Positions 24,307 to 24,348 of a stretch of 24,348 nt of DNA are shown here, piece after piece; positions within the stretch are counted from its first letter, which is position 1; every line of letters begins with the position of its first letter. The notes under the pieces were generated by a model. The model saw only the letters and a list, made by a program, of their open reading frames with translations. It was not told the origin of the DNA and did no database searches. Made by a program: the position numbers and the translations under genes. The DNA lies in NCBI GenBank assembly GCA_934255105.1, contig CAKQNH010000005.1, forward strand, positions 1 through 24,348, written 5' to 3'. This DNA comes from an uncultured Pirellulaceae bacterium. Lineage in GTDB: Bacteria; Planctomycetota; Planctomycetia; Pirellulales; Pirellulaceae.

Positions 24307-24348
24307 AGTAGCAACGATTGTCCCAATCGTTTCTCAAGCGATTAAGAC

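Noticed and set aside
1..24348. CRISPR array, tRNA, rRNA, insertion sequence or prophage
   Set aside because: No regularly spaced repeats, tRNA-like CCA-ended cloverleaf, transposase motifs or phage genes were seen on either strand by eye.

Overview
The window looks like part of a planctomycete chromosome, most likely from the Pirellulales (Rhodopirellula/Blastopirellula group). The evidence is three secreted proteins ending in a PEP-CTERM sorting signal (VPEP, hydrophobic stretch, Arg-rich tail), a very large secreted protein opening with the planctomycete extracellular N-terminal motif (RRLTFEQLHARRLLAV), several short secreted proteins of planctomycete type, and moderate GC content. This assignment rests on protein style; no rRNA or tRNA is present.

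Layout. Positions 1-832 hold the 3' part of a nitroreductase-fold gene on the plus strand. Positions 1014-4491 are a secreted-protein island: three PEP-CTERM proteins alternating with two short signal-peptide proteins, arranged around a divergent promoter region at about 3104-3288. Plus- and minus-strand terminators bound it. Positions 4568-5051 carry no convincing gene but hold a tandem repeat and a hairpin. From 5052 to the right edge everything reads leftwards: a polysaccharide (exopolysaccharide or O-antigen-like) biosynthesis locus. In transcription order it has a class I methyltransferase interrupted by an in-frame TGA, two GT2 glycosyltransferases, an O-antigen ligase/polymerase-type membrane protein, a GT4 glycosyltransferase, a RIFT-barrel/PcRGLX-like carbohydrate-active protein with a C-terminal membrane anchor, another GT-B glycosyltransferase, a secreted protein of unknown function, a 1229-residue G8/beta-helix (CEMIP-like) protein, two more GT4 enzymes and a three-module VanZ-like membrane protein.

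How the genes may work together. The first six genes, from the right edge to 16453, are packed as a translationally coupled operon, with gaps of 2 and 7 nt and three 4-nt ATGA/GTGA overlaps. They would build and polymerise or transfer a glycan. Further left the gaps widen to 110-390 nt and secreted proteins appear between glycosyltransferases, so the locus seems to have been assembled in pieces. A 35-codon tail of a PLP-dependent enzyme, stranded immediately after the G8 gene, is direct evidence of such a rearrangement. The G8 protein, the PcRGLX-like protein and the PEP-CTERM proteins are plausible matrix or glycan-modifying partners. No exosortase, Wza/Wzc export gene or priming transferase is in view.

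Several starts proposed here are shorter than the longest open frame, because the longest frame began at a TTG or GTG without support while a downstream start had a ribosome binding site, a signal peptide or a 4-nt overlap with the previous stop. All functions are read from motifs by eye; no database search was run.
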